Of a stretch of 64,000 nucleotides of DNA, positions 1 through 9,557 are shown piece by piece (the stretch's first letter is position 1; each line of letters starts with the position of its first letter). The position numbers were made by a program, and so were the translations under genes. This DNA is from Streptomyces olivochromogenes. Lineage in GTDB: Bacteria; Actinomycetota; Actinomycetes; Streptomycetales; Streptomycetaceae. The stretch covers positions 1,191,898 through 1,255,897 of the forward strand of contig NZ_KQ948451.1 of NCBI RefSeq assembly GCF_001514115.1, written 5' to 3'. The notes under the pieces were generated by a model, which ran no database searches, was not told the DNA's origin, and saw only the letters and a list, made by a program, of their open reading frames with translations.

Positions 1-1685
1 TCGAGGTTGCGCAGGAGTTGGGCGGGCGGCAGGTCGAGCGCCGCCATGGTCTGCACCGCCGTACGCAACTGGCCCATCATCGCCGCCGAGTTGAGGCCGT
101 GGCCCATCACGTCGCCGACGACGAGGGCGGTGCGGGAGCCGGGCAGTTTCACCGAGTCGAACCAGTCGCCGCCGACGCGTCCCAGCAGGGTGCCGGGCAG
201 ATAGCGGGTGGCGATGTCGCAGCCGGCCATGCGGGGCGCGATGTGCGGCAGCATGCTGTCCTGGAGGGTCTCGGCGACGCTCTCCTGGTAGGTGTACATG
301 CGCGCGTTGTCGAGGACGAGGCCCGCGCGGGCCGCGAGTTCGGCGCCGGTGACCCGGTCCATGTCGTTGAACTCGACGCGCTCCGGGTGGCGCAGCAGGA
401 TCATGAACCCGAGGACCACGTTGCGGGCCTTCAGGGGCACGACCAGCATGGAGCGATGGGTGATCAGCGGCCTGATGTCGCGCTTCTCGAACTGCGCGGC
501 GATCATGTGCCCCATCTGCTCGCTGATGCGCGGCACGAGGACGGGTTCACCGGTGGTCATGCACTGGAAGAACGGTGTGTGCGCGGGGAACGGCATGGCC
601 TCGCCGACCGGCACGACGTCGTCCCAGCGGCCCGGCTCGTCGGTGTGTTCGAGGGCGACGCGGTGCCACATGGTGGTCGTGTCGGGCACACCGTCGGGGA
701 AGCCCTCACCGGCGACGACCTGTTCGCGCAGATAGGTGCCCGCCACGTCCGTGAAGCGCGGCACCACGGCCCGGCTGACCTCGAGGATCGTCTGCGCGAG
801 GTCGAGCGAGGTGCCTATGCGCCCGCTGACCTCGTTGAGGAACTCCAGGCGCTCGCGGACGGCGACGTACTCGAGGTCCTCGCCCTCCTCGTCCTGGAGC
901 TCCTGCGGCAGGGGCTCGCCGGTGGCCGCCGCGCGCGCCGCCCACTCACGGCGCGCCTTGCGTTCGGCGCGCCGGGGCACGCCCCAGTCGGGAGTCACGG
1001 GCACCCGGTCGTTCTGGCTGAACTCCAGGACGGGGTAGCCCAGTTCGAGGACCTGGGCGACGATGCGGGCGCCCTCTCCCACGCTCATGCTGGGCAGGAT
1101 CTCGGGCAGTCTGCGGGCCAGTTTCTCGGCGCCGGGGAAGTCGGTGTGCAGCGCGAAGCCGGGCGCGATGCGCTCGATGGCCACCTCGTCGTCCTCGTGG
1201 CGCAGCGCGTCCGCGTCGGCGGCGAGCACGAGCAGTCGCTCCGGTCCGGGGCCGACCAGCGGGTACGCCCACCACAGGACGTCCACGCGGTCCCGCTCGG
1301 GCACGGTGAGCCGGGCGCGTCCGGCGGCCGGGTAGGAGAACCGTCCACCGAGGGAGGACTCCAGGCCGGGGCCGAGTCCGTCGTACGCCGCGTACGCCCC
1401 GTAGGGCGCGATCTCGTCCTCTTCGGGGAGCACGCCGGAGACGGGGAGCAGGTCGACGGCGGGGCGTCCCACCGCGTCCTCCTTGGACACGCCGAACTGC
1501 CGCCGGGCGCCGGTGCTCCAGTGCGACACCAGTCCGTCGCGGTCGACGACCACCACGGCCAGCGGGATGCGCCCGGCCCCGGTGTCCTCCACCGCGTCGT
1601 CCCCAGCTCCGCGGCTGTGCGGTGCGCCCGCTTCGGTGCCACTCGCGGTGCCACTTTCCGTGCCACTTGCTGTGCCGCTGTCCAT
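1..1685 (-). CDS. SpoIIE-family PP2C phosphatase with PAS and GAF sensor domains (C-terminus off the window)
   Basis: The protein begins at an ATG 9 bases after GGAGGAAGG and stays open to the left edge, so only its N-terminal ~560 residues are visible. After a short tail of Gly-Thr-Ala/Glu-Ser-Gly repeats (a 12-bp DNA repeat) comes a PAS-like segment (about residues 38-90, 'VVVDRDGLVSHWS'), a second sensory stretch, a GAF domain (about 260-440, 'LRHPERVEFNDMDRVTGAELA') and the start of a PP2C/SpoIIE domain with 'RVGGDWFDSVKLPGSRTALV' and 'GDVMGHGLNSAAMMG', which carry the metal-binding Asp residues. Family knowledge: such proteins dephosphorylate anti-sigma-factor antagonists in partner-switching modules and are very abundant in Streptomyces. 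No partner gene is visible here. The downstream coding end is missing only because of the window edge. Confidence 0.93.
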   Translation of the reverse strand, partial: MDSGTASGTESGTASGTEAGAPHSRGAGDDAVEDTGAGRIPLAVVVVDRDGLVSHWSTGARRQFGVSKEDAVGRPAVDLLPVSGVLPEEDEIAPYGAYAAYDGLGPGLESSLGGRFSYPAAGRARLTVPERDRVDVLWWAYPLVGPGPERLLVLAADADALRHEDDEVAIERIAPGFALHTDFPGAEKLARRLPEILPSMSVGEGARIVAQVLELGYPVLEFSQNDRVPVTPDWGVPRRAERKARREWAARAAATGEPLPQELQDEEGEDLEYVAVRERLEFLNEVSGRIGTSLDLAQTILEVSRAVVPRFTDVAGTYLREQVVAGEGFPDGVPDTTTMWHRVALEHTDEPGRWDDVVPVGEAMPFPAHTPFFQCMTTGEPVLVPRISEQMGHMIAAQFEKRDIRPLITHRSMLVVPLKARNVVLGFMILLRHPERVEFNDMDRVTGAELAARAGLVLDNARMYTYQESVAETLQDSMLPHIAPRMAGCDIATRYLPGTLLGRVGGDWFDSVKLPGSRTALVVGDVMGHGLNSAAMMGQLRTAVQTMAALDLPPAQLLRNL

Positions 1686-1844
1686 GGCCGAGGCCCTTCC
1701 TCCCCACGGCTCCGCAAGATCTGTGCCGCCTTCACTACCGTACGGCTGCGGCCCGTCGCGATGTGTGGCAATACGGGAATTGACCTTTCCAGGGGGCGGC
1801 TCCGGCGCACCGCCCGCCTCCGCGAAGGTTCCCGCGGCGGCCGT

Positions 1845-4229
1845 TCAGTCCTCGTGGCCGAGCTGCAGATCCCGCTCCGTGCGCCCCCCACCGGCCACTT
1901 GCAGCACGGTGGCCACCGGCGGATAGCCCGCCGCGATGACGGTGTACTCGCCGGAGGACAGGTCGACGAACCGGAACGCCCCGTCCGGACCGGTGGTGAG
2001 GGTGTCCACCACGTTCCCCGCGGCGTCCAGGAGCGTCACCCGCGCGTCCTCGACGGGCCGGCCGCCGCCCGCCCGCACGGTGCCGCGCAGCACGGCGCCG
2101 CCCGCGAGTTCGACGTCCTGGCGGGTCTCGCGCGAGGCCTGCACGCTGACGGGAAGGGCGGCCGGGCGGAACGCGGGCGCGCTGGCGGCGAGGGTGTACT
2201 CGCCCGCCACCAGCTCCGTGATGACATAGCCGCCCTCGCGCCCGCTGCGGGTGGTGGCCACGACTTCCCCGTGGACGTTGGTGAGCGTGACGGTGGCGTC
2301 GCGCACGGGGCTGCCGTCCGCGGTCAGCACGCTCCCGGCGAGGCGTCCGGCGCCGCCGAGGACGACGTCCAGTTCCACGGGACGCTCGCCGATGGTCACC
2401 GAGACGGCCTGCGGCTGGTGGCCGCCGGCCGCGGCGATCAGGACGTACGACCCCGATCCGGGCGTGGACAGCGCGTACCGGCCGTCCTCGCCGCTGGCGC
2501 CCCGCCCGATCTGCTGTCCGGCGATGTCGATGAGGGTGAGCGCGGCGCGCGGCACGACGGTCCCGTCGGGGTGCTGCACGGTGCCGCAGACGGGGATCCC
2601 GGCGGCGTAGGACGAACGGGCCTGCGGGATGGGGGCGTTGACCCGTGTGGCTTCCGGGTCGGCGATGGGGGCGTTGTGGGACACCAGCGGTTTCTCCTTG
2701 AGGAAGCAGGCGATGAGCAGGCCCAGGACGAGCACCGGGACGAGGTAGAGGAAGATCCGCGGCATGGCGTCCGCGTAGGCGTGGACGTAGGCGTCGCGCA
2801 GGGCCCCGGGCAGGGAGTGGACGAGCTGCGGGGTGATGGACTCGGGGTCGGGCAGGCCGGTGCGCGGGGGCAGGCGGTCGGCGAGCGCCTCCGAGAGCCG
2901 GTGGGCGAACAGCGTGCCGAAGATGGCGGCGCCGACGCTGCCGCCGATCTGCCGGAAGTAGTTGTTGGCGCTGGTCGCGGTGCCGAGGTCGGCGGGGCGC
3001 ACGGAGTTCTGCACGGCGAGGACCAGGACCGGCATCACCATGCCGATGCCCGCGCCGAGGATGGCCATCCAGATGCTGTACTGCAGGCGGGGCGTGTCGA
3101 CTTCGAGGCGGGACAGCAGCCACATGCCGAGGGCCGACAGGGCGCTGCCGAGGACCGGATAGATCTTGTAGCGGCCGGTGCGGCTGATGAGCTGTCCGCA
3201 GATGATGGAGGCGCCGACGATGCCGCCCATCATGGGGAGCATCAGGAGTCCGGACTCGGTGGCGCTCGCCCCGTCGACCATCTGCAGGAAGGTCGGCAGA
3301 TAACTGGCCGCTCCGAAGAGGGCGACGCCGATGACGAGCCCCACCAGCGCGGTGATGTTGAAGACGCCGTCCTTGAACAGCCTCGGCGGGATGAGGGGTT
3401 CGGTGGCGAAGCGCTCGGCGACGAAGAAGAGGACGGCCGCGACGAGCGCGCCCGCGCCGAGCCCCATGATGACCCGTGAGCCCCAGGCGTACTCGGTGCC
3501 GCCCCAGCTGGTCAGCAGGACCAGGCAGGTCGACGCGGCGGCCAGCAGCAGCACTCCGAGTACGTCGACGCGTCCGCGCGCGGGGGGCCTGGGCAGCTTC
3601 AGCACGACGGTGACGACGGCCAGGGTGAGCAGGCCGAAGGGCACGTTGATGTAGAAGCACCAGCGCCAGGAAAGGTGGTCGGTGAAATAGCCGCCCAGGA
3701 GGGGGCCGGCGACGGAGGCGAGGCCGAAGGCGGCGCCGATCAGGCCCATGAAGCGGCCGCGCTCGCGAGGCGGCACGATGTCCGCGATGATCGCCTGCAC
3801 GCCGATCATGAGGCCGCCCGCGCCGATGCCCTGGATCGCACGGAAGGCGATCAGCTGGTCCATGCTCTGGGCGCGTCCCGAGCACGCCGAACCGGCCACG
3901 AAGACGACGATCGCGAACTGGAAGACGCCCTTGCGGCCGAAGAGGTCGCCGAGCTTGCCGTAGACGGGGAGTCCGACGGTGGAGGTGAGCAGATAGGCGG
4001 TGATCGCCCAGGACATCCTGCCCAGGCCGTGCAGCTCACCGACGATCTTCGGGAGCGCGGTGGCCACGATCATCTGGTCGAGGGCGGCGAGCAGCAGCGC
4101 GAGCATGAGCCCGAAGAAGACCAGCCGCACCTGGCGCGGGCTCAGCCGGGCGGTCCCGGGGGCCGGTGGAGGGGAGTGCTGCGGAGGCGCGGCAGCCGGT
4201 TCGTCCTGCACCAGAGTGATCCCGCCCAC
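1845..4229 (-). CDS. MFS drug exporter (DHA2/EmrB-QacA type) with C-terminal triple carboxypeptidase-regulatory-like domains
   Basis: Residues ~30-520 are a 14-helix major facilitator of the DHA2 drug:H+ antiporter type, with motif A '[14 protein letters not shown]' and motif C-like '[19 protein letters not shown]'. The last ~240 residues (about 550-790) are three consecutive beta-sandwich repeats of the CarboxypepD_reg type, each with the pattern 'G-V/D-A-x-V-T-L-x-D' and 'GxYxV/T-x-A'. In a 14-TM exporter the C-terminus is expected in the cytoplasm, where a peptidase-associated fold is odd. I chose the GTG at 4229, 6 bases after GGGGAG; an upstream ATG at 4259 would add 10 residues and has no clear ribosome site. 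No regulator gene is adjacent. The substrate cannot be told from the sequence. Confidence 0.9.
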   Translation of the reverse strand: MGGITLVQDEPAAAPPQHSPPPAPGTARLSPRQVRLVFFGLMLALLLAALDQMIVATALPKIVGELHGLGRMSWAITAYLLTSTVGLPVYGKLGDLFGRKGVFQFAIVVFVAGSACSGRAQSMDQLIAFRAIQGIGAGGLMIGVQAIIADIVPPRERGRFMGLIGAAFGLASVAGPLLGGYFTDHLSWRWCFYINVPFGLLTLAVVTVVLKLPRPPARGRVDVLGVLLLAAASTCLVLLTSWGGTEYAWGSRVIMGLGAGALVAAVLFFVAERFATEPLIPPRLFKDGVFNITALVGLVIGVALFGAASYLPTFLQMVDGASATESGLLMLPMMGGIVGASIICGQLISRTGRYKIYPVLGSALSALGMWLLSRLEVDTPRLQYSIWMAILGAGIGMVMPVLVLAVQNSVRPADLGTATSANNYFRQIGGSVGAAIFGTLFAHRLSEALADRLPPRTGLPDPESITPQLVHSLPGALRDAYVHAYADAMPRIFLYLVPVLVLGLLIACFLKEKPLVSHNAPIADPEATRVNAPIPQARSSYAAGIPVCGTVQHPDGTVVPRAALTLIDIAGQQIGRGASGEDGRYALSTPGSGSYVLIAAAGGHQPQAVSVTIGERPVELDVVLGGAGRLAGSVLTADGSPVRDATVTLTNVHGEVVATTRSGREGGYVITELVAGEYTLAASAPAFRPAALPVSVQASRETRQDVELAGGAVLRGTVRAGGGRPVEDARVTLLDAAGNVVDTLTTGPDGAFRFVDLSSGEYTVIAAGYPPVATVLQVAGGGRTERDLQLGHED

Positions 4230-4371
4230 GTACCGCTCCCCTCGTCGCGCCCACCGCACAATTCCCGCTTATCGCGACAACTGTGAGCAAGCGCGACGAG
4301 TTACGGCGTACCGCCGCGTCGCGAGGAGATCCACTCGAACCGGTGAGGGTGACAACGCGCCCCGGAGAGTT

Positions 4372-4402
4372 GCCTCTTGGGCCGTGCGGCCGTCAAAGAG
4401 GC
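4372..4402. terminator. Hairpin downstream of the SRPBCC gene
   Basis: GCCTCTT (4372-4378) pairs with AAGAGGC (4396-4402), with an inner GGCC/GGCC hairpin between them. It lies just past the stop of the leftward SRPBCC gene and has no T-run, as is usual for Streptomyces terminators. Confidence 0.5.
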
Positions 4403-4413
4403 GGACGTCCCGG

Positions 4414-4857
4414 CTACTTCTGCGTCTCGGTGGCGAGCTTGTCGAGCACCAGGTCATAGATCCTGCCGAGGCCCTTGGGCGCGAAGGTCTTCTCGAAGAA
4501 GCCGCCGATGCCGCCCGCGCCGTCCCAGACGGTGGTGACGACGACGCGGGACTTGCCCTCGCCGGCCGGGGTGACCCGCCAGGTGGTGACCATGGAGGAG
4601 TTGCGGTCCTTCTCGACGAGCTCGCCGTCGGTGGGCTCGGTGACCTCGAGCAGGCAGTCGCGCACCCGCTTGCTGGTGGCCTGGAGCTTCCAGTGGACGA
4701 GGGTGCCCTCACCGTCGCCGCCCTCGCGCACCTCGTACTCGCTGAAGTGCTCGGGCAGCAGCTTCGCGCGCGTGCCGCTGTAGTCGGCCAGGGCGTCGAA
4801 CACCGCCTCCGCGTCCGCCGCGATGACCCGTTCCGTCGTGGCCTCGACCTGCGCCAT
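4414..4857 (-). CDS. SRPBCC (START-like) family protein
   Basis: A 147-residue single-domain protein of the polyketide cyclase/START-like superfamily. It starts at an ATG 5 bases after GGAGGAAG. The N-terminal 'ATTERVIAADAEAVFDALADYSG' segment, the central antiparallel strands ('GEGTLVHWKLQATSKRVRDC', 'SRVVVTTVWDGAG') and the C-terminal helix ('GRIYDLVLDKLATET') fit the helix-grip fold that holds a hydrophobic ligand. Family members of this size bind or transfer lipids or act as aromatase-like helpers; the ligand cannot be inferred. It is divergent from the radical SAM gene, and the LexA box lies 106 bp upstream of it, so it could share SOS control, though the box is far closer to the other gene. 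Confidence 0.85.
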   Translation of the reverse strand: MAQVEATTERVIAADAEAVFDALADYSGTRAKLLPEHFSEYEVREGGDGEGTLVHWKLQATSKRVRDCLLEVTEPTDGELVEKDRNSSMVTTWRVTPAGEGKSRVVVTTVWDGAGGIGGFFEKTFAPKGLGRIYDLVLDKLATETQK

Positions 4858-4962
4858 TGCACTTCCTCCAGCACTTGGTGACTCGGGGTGTGCGGCAAGC
4901 CAACCACCCGGCGGCCCGACCCCCCAAATCGGGGCCCCGGAATACCGGTCGCACGATCAAGG

Positions 4963-4974
4963 GAACATGTGTTC
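4963..4974. promoter_or_regulatory. LexA (SOS) box
   Basis: GAAC-ATGT-GTTC, a perfect match to the actinobacterial LexA operator GAAC-N4-GTTC. It lies 33 bp upstream of the radical SAM start, a position where LexA would block the promoter. Confidence 0.75.
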
Positions 4975-5006
4975 TATTCTGTGCCCAGTGCTACCGAGGA
5001 GGCGTC

Positions 5007-6059
5007 ATGCGCTGGGACAACCTCACAGCGGACCCCGCCGGGGACCGTGCCCGGGACGCCGCGCTGTTCGGCGCGGACGCGGTGACCACCCGTACGTTCG
5101 ACAGCCCGGAGTTCCGTGGCATCACGTTCCACGAGATCCGGGCCCGCTCGATCGTGAACCGGGTACCGGGGGCCTCGCGCATGCCCTTCGAGTGGACGGT
5201 CAACCCCTATCGGGGCTGCACACACGCGTGTGTGTACTGCTTCGCGCGCAAGACCCACAGCTACCTGGACCTCGACACGGGACTCGACTTCGACTCCCAG
5301 ATCGTGGTGAAGGTCAACGCGCCGGAGCTGCTGCGCCGCCAGCTCGGCTCGCGCCGCTGGCAGGGCGAGCACATCGCGATGGGCACCAACGTCGACTGCT
5401 ACCAGCGGGCCGAGGGCCGCTACCGGCTGATGCCCGGCATCATCGCGGCCCTGCGCGACCACGCGAACCCCTTCTCGATCCTGACGAAGGGCACACTGAT
5501 CCTGCGCGACCTCGACCTGCTGAAGCAGGCCTCCGAGGTCACCGACGTCGGGATCTCGGTCTCCGTGGGCTTCACCGACTCCCAGCTGTGGCGCACCGTC
5601 GAGCCCGGCACCCCGGCCCCGGAGCGCCGCCTGGACGTCGTGCGCACCCTCACGGACCACGGCATCGGCTGCGGCGTCCTGATGGCCCCCGTGATCCCCT
5701 TCCTGGGCGACAGCCCGGCCCAACTGCGTGCCACCGTGCGGGCGATAGCGGCCTCGGGGGCCACCTCGGTGACCCCGCTGGTACTGCATCTGCGGCCCGG
5801 CGCCCGGGAGTGGTTCATGGCCTGGCTGGAGCACTACCACCCGTATCTCGTCCGGCGTTACGAGCGGCTGTACGCGGAGGGCGCCTACGCCCCGAAGTGG
5901 TACCAGCGCCGGATCACCCGTCAGGTCCACGAGCTGGCCCAGGAGTACGGCATCGGTCCCACGCGCGCGGGGATGCCCCGCAGGATCGCCGCGCCCTCGG
6001 AGCCGGCCGAGCCCGTGGCGCCCGCCACGCCGGAGCCGACCCAGCTCACCCTGCTCTGA
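5007..6059 (+). CDS. Rv2578c-family radical SAM protein
   Basis: A 350-residue radical S-adenosylmethionine enzyme. The cluster-binding CxxxCxxC appears as 'CTHACVYCFARKTHSYLD' around residues 70-77, a form typical of the Rv2578c/SplB-like branch, and later strands include 'NVDCYQRAEGRYRL' and 'LTKGTLILRDLDLL'. The ATG at 5007 follows GAGGAGG by 4 bases; an upstream in-frame ATG at 4857 is rejected because it would put the LexA box inside the gene. The SplB resemblance and the SOS box point to a DNA-damage role, perhaps photoproduct or base-lesion chemistry, but this is inference. The C-terminal 25 residues are a Pro/Ala-rich tail. I recall the mycobacterial homologue being listed among LexA-controlled genes; that should be checked. 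Confidence 0.88.
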   Translation: MRWDNLTADPAGDRARDAALFGADAVTTRTFDSPEFRGITFHEIRARSIVNRVPGASRMPFEWTVNPYRGCTHACVYCFARKTHSYLDLDTGLDFDSQIVVKVNAPELLRRQLGSRRWQGEHIAMGTNVDCYQRAEGRYRLMPGIIAALRDHANPFSILTKGTLILRDLDLLKQASEVTDVGISVSVGFTDSQLWRTVEPGTPAPERRLDVVRTLTDHGIGCGVLMAPVIPFLGDSPAQLRATVRAIAASGATSVTPLVLHLRPGAREWFMAWLEHYHPYLVRRYERLYAEGAYAPKWYQRRITRQVHELAQEYGIGPTRAGMPRRIAAPSEPAEPVAPATPEPTQLTLL

Positions 6060-6229
6060 CCACGGCGAACGGCCGTTGCCCGGCCCGTTCCTGACGGCAT
6101 CCGGGCGCATCACACGGCTCAATTGGGTCAAGACTTTCCAGAACGAGTTCTTCCGAGGCCCCTTTCCGGGACTATGCGGCGAAGGCCGTGGCGTGCACGG
6201 CTCAAAATCCTCCGTCCTCGGGAGGCTCT

Positions 6230-7834
6230 GTGAAGAAACGCGCAGCTGCTCTGTGCGGGGCAGCCGCCGTACTGGCCGGGATGATCACCTCGATCCCCGC
6301 CGACGCGAGCGCCGGTTCCGCGACCGCACCGCGCACCACCCTCACCACCGCGAAACCCACCTGGAAGAAGTGCGGGACCAGCAGCTATCCGACGCTCCAA
6401 TGCGCGTCCCTGAAGGTGCCGCTGGACCACTCCAAGCCCCACGGCCGGCAGATCACCCTCGCCCTCTCACGCGTCCCGCACACGGCGAAGACGTACCAGG
6501 GGCCTCTGCTGGTGAACCCGGGCGGTCCCGGCGGCAGTGGACTCTCGCTGGCCGGATTCGTCGCCTCCTCGCTGCCGAAGGCAGTGGCGGCGCAGTACGA
6601 CGTCATCGGCTTCGACCCGCGCGGTGTCGGTGCCAGCAAGCCCGCCCTGGACTGCAGGCCCGGGTCCTTCAACCCGGTGCGCCCGGACTCCGTGCCCAGC
6701 ACCCCCGCGATCGAGAAGGCCAACCTCGACCGCGCCAAGGCCTTCGCGAAGGCGTGCGGCAAGAAGTACGCCGACCTGCTGCCGTACATCGACACGGTGA
6801 GCGCGGTCCGGGACATGGACTCGATCCGCGCCGCGCTCGGCGCCAAGAAGATCAACTACTTCGGCTACTCGTACGGCACCTACCTCGGCGCCGTGTACGC
6901 GAAGCTCTACCCGCAGCGCGTACGCCGTCTGGTGCTCGACTCCATCGTCGACCCCACTGGTGTCTGGTACGAGGACAACATCGGCCAGGACTACGCCTTC
7001 AACGACCGCCACCAGGCGTTCATGGCGTGGGTCGCCAAGCACAACGCGACGTACAAGCTCGGCACGGACCCGGCCAGGGTCGAGGCCAAGTGGTACGCCA
7101 TGCGCAAGGCGCTCGCCAAGAACCCCGCGGGCAAGAAGGTGGGCGCCTCCGAACTGGAGGACACCTTCATCCCTGGCGGCTACTACAACGGCTACTGGCC
7201 CTCCCTCGCCGAGGCGTTCGCGGCCTACGTGAACGACAAGAAGACGGCCCCGCTCGTCGCGGCCTACGAGAACCTCGGCGCCATCGACGCCTCCGGCGAC
7301 AACGGCTACAGCATCTACACCGCGGTGCAGTGCCGTGACACGTCCTGGCCGCGCGACTGGAACCAGTGGCGCAAGGACAACTGGGCGGTGTACGGCAAGG
7401 CGCCGTTCATGGCCTGGAACAACGCCTGGTACAACGCGCCGTGCGCGTTCTGGCCGACGAAGACGCTGCGGCCGGTGAACATCGCCAACAAGGCGCTGCC
7501 GCCGACGCTGCTCTTCCAGGCCACGAACGACGCGGCCACTCCCTACCAGGGCGGCGTGACGGTCCACCACGCGCTGCGGGGCTCCAGCCTGGTGGTCGAG
7601 CAGGGTGGCGGGAACCACGGCATCACGCTGAGCGGGAACGCCTGCCTGGACAAGTACCTGGCGGCGTACCTCACCAACGGCAAGGTGCCGCACGGCAGCG
7701 GTGTGGCCGACGCGGTGTGCAAGAAGCTGCCGGATCCGGAGCCGCAGAGCACGAAGGCGGCGCTGTCCACCGCCTCGGGCGGTGCGTCCTCGGCCGGCGC
7801 GACGCTGCACGGGCTGCTCGGCCACCGCGGCTGA
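6230..7834 (+). CDS. Secreted alpha/beta hydrolase, tripeptidyl aminopeptidase (TAP-like) family
   Basis: A 534-residue exported serine hydrolase. The GTG start follows GGAGG by 4 bases and gives a Sec signal peptide 'KKRAAALCGAAAVLAGMI' with a probable cleavage after ADA. The alpha/beta hydrolase core shows the oxyanion 'NPGGPGGSG' at about 95, the nucleophile elbow 'GYSYGTYLG' at about 213, and a C-terminal TAP-like domain with the acid 'QATNDAATP' and the histidine 'GGGNHGIT'. Cysteines in the mature protein suggest disulfides. Homologues (SlpD/SlpE/Tap) release tripeptides or act on cell-surface substrates outside the cell. It stands alone, with no operon partner. Confidence 0.92.
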   Translation: MKKRAAALCGAAAVLAGMITSIPADASAGSATAPRTTLTTAKPTWKKCGTSSYPTLQCASLKVPLDHSKPHGRQITLALSRVPHTAKTYQGPLLVNPGGPGGSGLSLAGFVASSLPKAVAAQYDVIGFDPRGVGASKPALDCRPGSFNPVRPDSVPSTPAIEKANLDRAKAFAKACGKKYADLLPYIDTVSAVRDMDSIRAALGAKKINYFGYSYGTYLGAVYAKLYPQRVRRLVLDSIVDPTGVWYEDNIGQDYAFNDRHQAFMAWVAKHNATYKLGTDPARVEAKWYAMRKALAKNPAGKKVGASELEDTFIPGGYYNGYWPSLAEAFAAYVNDKKTAPLVAAYENLGAIDASGDNGYSIYTAVQCRDTSWPRDWNQWRKDNWAVYGKAPFMAWNNAWYNAPCAFWPTKTLRPVNIANKALPPTLLFQATNDAATPYQGGVTVHHALRGSSLVVEQGGGNHGITLSGNACLDKYLAAYLTNGKVPHGSGVADAVCKKLPDPEPQSTKAALSTASGGASSAGATLHGLLGHRG

Positions 7835-7890
7835 GCACGCCCTGCCGGCCCGTCGGGGGCGTTGTCAGACCCATGGTCCACCATGGACGC

Positions 7891-8289
7891 ATGAGTGAGC
7901 TGACCCGCATTCCCGCCCCCGACGGGGTCGCCCCCGCCGCCGCGTACTCGCATGTCGTCCTCGGTACGGGCCGCTTCGTGGCGGTCTCGGGACAGCTCGC
8001 CCTGGACGAGGACGGCAAGCTCGTCGGCGCGGGCGACGCGGCGGCGCAGGCCCGCCAGGTGTTCGAGAACCTGCGCCGCTGTCTGGCCGCCGCCGGGGCG
8101 ACCTTCGACGACGTCGTCAAACTCACCTTCTTCGTCACGGACATGGCCCACATGCCGGCCGTCCGCGCGGCCCGCGACGCCCACATACCCGCGGACCGCC
8201 TCCCGGCCGCGTCGGCGGTCCAGGTCGCCGCGCTGGTCCGCCCCGAGTTCCTGATGGAGATCGAGGCGTACGCGGTGGTGGGCGAGTGA
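7891..8289 (+). CDS. RidA/YjgF-family deaminase
   Basis: A 132-residue Rid-family protein. Family enzymes hydrolyse reactive enamine/imine intermediates made by PLP enzymes to ketoacid and ammonia. Key stretches are 'FVAVSGQLALDEDGKLV', 'QARQVFENLRRCLAAAG' and 'DDVVKLTFFVTDM'. The usual catalytic Arg of RidA proper is not obvious near 'VRPEFLMEIEAYAVV', where only 'LVRPEFLMEIEA' is seen, so this may be one of the Rid1-7 subgroups. It overlaps the next gene by 4 bases (GTGA), so the two are probably translated together. Confidence 0.9.
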   Translation: MSELTRIPAPDGVAPAAAYSHVVLGTGRFVAVSGQLALDEDGKLVGAGDAAAQARQVFENLRRCLAAAGATFDDVVKLTFFVTDMAHMPAVRAARDAHIPADRLPAASAVQVAALVRPEFLMEIEAYAVVGE

Positions 8290-8846
8290 GCGCGCTCCCG
8301 GTCCGGATCCGGGAGATGGTCCTCTCGGACTGCGAGCGGGTGGCCGAGATCCGTATCCGCGGCTGGCGGACCGCGTACCGGGGGCTGATGCCCCAGTCGT
8401 ACCTCGACGCGCTCAGCGTGGCCGAGGACGCGGCCCGGCGGCGCGAGCGTTTCGGGCGGGGCGGCGGCGCGGTCGTGAACCTGGTCGCCGAGCGGGACGG
8501 CGAGGTGGTCGGCTGGTCCTGCCACGGCCCGTACCGGGACGACGAAGCCCGCGGCGACGGCATCGGATCGGCCGAGTTGTACGCGATCTACGTCGATCCC
8601 GAGCGAGCCGCGGCCGGAGTGGGCCGCGCGCTTCTCACGGAATCGATCGCCCGCTGCACGACCGCGGGGCACGAGCGAATGCTGCTGTGGGTGCTTGAGG
8701 GGAACACCAGGGCGCGTCGGTTCTACGCACAGGCCGGATTCGGTCCCGACGGCGGCGAGGAGCCCTTCGATGTGGACGGTGTCGCGGTGCCCGAGGTCCG
8801 GTACGCCCGCACCCTCACGCGCCCCGGCACCGGGGCGCGCCCGTAG
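8286..8846 (+). CDS. GNAT-family N-acetyltransferase
   Basis: A 186-residue Gcn5-related acetyltransferase starting at a GTG that overlaps the ridA stop codon. The acetyl-CoA loop is seen as 'AAAGVGRALLTESIARC' (Q/RxxGxG/A) after the strand 'AELYAIYVDPE', followed by 'ERMLLWVLEGNTRARRFYAQAGF', the typical motif B with the catalytic-region tyrosine. The N-terminal 'VRIREMVLSDCERVAEIRIRG' is the usual first strand and helix. The acceptor is unknown. Coupling to ridA hints at handling of a small amine or amino-acid metabolite. Confidence 0.92.
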   Translation: MSALPVRIREMVLSDCERVAEIRIRGWRTAYRGLMPQSYLDALSVAEDAARRRERFGRGGGAVVNLVAERDGEVVGWSCHGPYRDDEARGDGIGSAELYAIYVDPERAAAGVGRALLTESIARCTTAGHERMLLWVLEGNTRARRFYAQAGFGPDGGEEPFDVDGVAVPEVRYARTLTRPGTGARP

Positions 8847-8987
8847 CGGGGGAACATCTTTGCGGTTCCGACCGTTCCCGTGCGGACGTCACGGACTACG
8901 CTCGAAGGGCCGGGTCCGGGGCGCGACGACACGGTGAGCACGGTCGACGAGGCGCTGCGGGAGGCGGCCCGTCGGCCGCCCGCCGTG

Positions 8988-9557
8988 TCACCCGGGCAGT
9001 CGGGCCAGCGCGCGCACCGCCGCCTCGGCGAGTGCCGGATGGGCGAGCGCCTCGCTCAGGACGGGTCTCGCGCGGACGTCCCCGAGCGCCCCGAGCCCCT
9101 CCACACAGGCCAGGGCGACCGCGCGGTAGGGGTCGTGGGGGCGCAGCCTGCGCCCCAGGGTGGTGATCAGCGCCGGTACGGCCTCGGGGGCGCGCAGCTC
9201 GACCAGGAGCCGTACGGGATGCAGCGCGTAGGCGACGCGCAGTTCGTTGGTGGCGAGCGCGGCCGCCGCGCGGGCCGTGCGCGGATCGCCGAGACGGGCG
9301 AGCGCGTGCGCCGCGGACGTGCAACGCTGCGGGTCGCGGTGGTTCAGCAGCAGGACGAGTGCCTCGAACGCCCGCCGGTCCCCGGCGAGTCCGAGCCTGA
9401 AGGCGACCAACTCCCTGGCCCACAAGGGCTGTCCGGGCGCGGTCAGCGCGTCGGCCAGCACATTCGGATCCTCGGTCGCCACGAGCCGCTCGTACTCCGG
9501 CGAAGCCCCCGCCTCGTTTCGTAGACGCTCCGTGAGTGATCGCAACTCTTCGTCCAT
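8988..9557 (-). CDS. HEAT-repeat protein
   Basis: A 189-residue all-helical protein made of PBS/HEAT-type repeats: 'ALVLLLNHRDPQRCTSAAHALARLGD', then 'EAVPALITTLG', 'YRAVALACVEGLGALGD' and 'PVLSEALAHPALAEAAVRAL', each about 30 residues. Homologues in Streptomyces are often misannotated as adenylosuccinate lyase; no lyase signature is present. Likely a protein-binding scaffold, function unknown. It converges on the GNAT gene. Confidence 0.8.
   Translation of the reverse strand: MDEELRSLTERLRNEAGASPEYERLVATEDPNVLADALTAPGQPLWARELVAFRLGLAGDRRAFEALVLLLNHRDPQRCTSAAHALARLGDPRTARAAAALATNELRVAYALHPVRLLVELRAPEAVPALITTLGRRLRPHDPYRAVALACVEGLGALGDVRARPVLSEALAHPALAEAAVRALARLPG

Noticed and set aside
18..3479. 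1,153-codon open frame on the plus strand
   Set aside because: It is the antisense shadow of the phosphatase and MFS genes, which match known families on the minus strand; its translation is Gly/Arg/His-rich without any family pattern.
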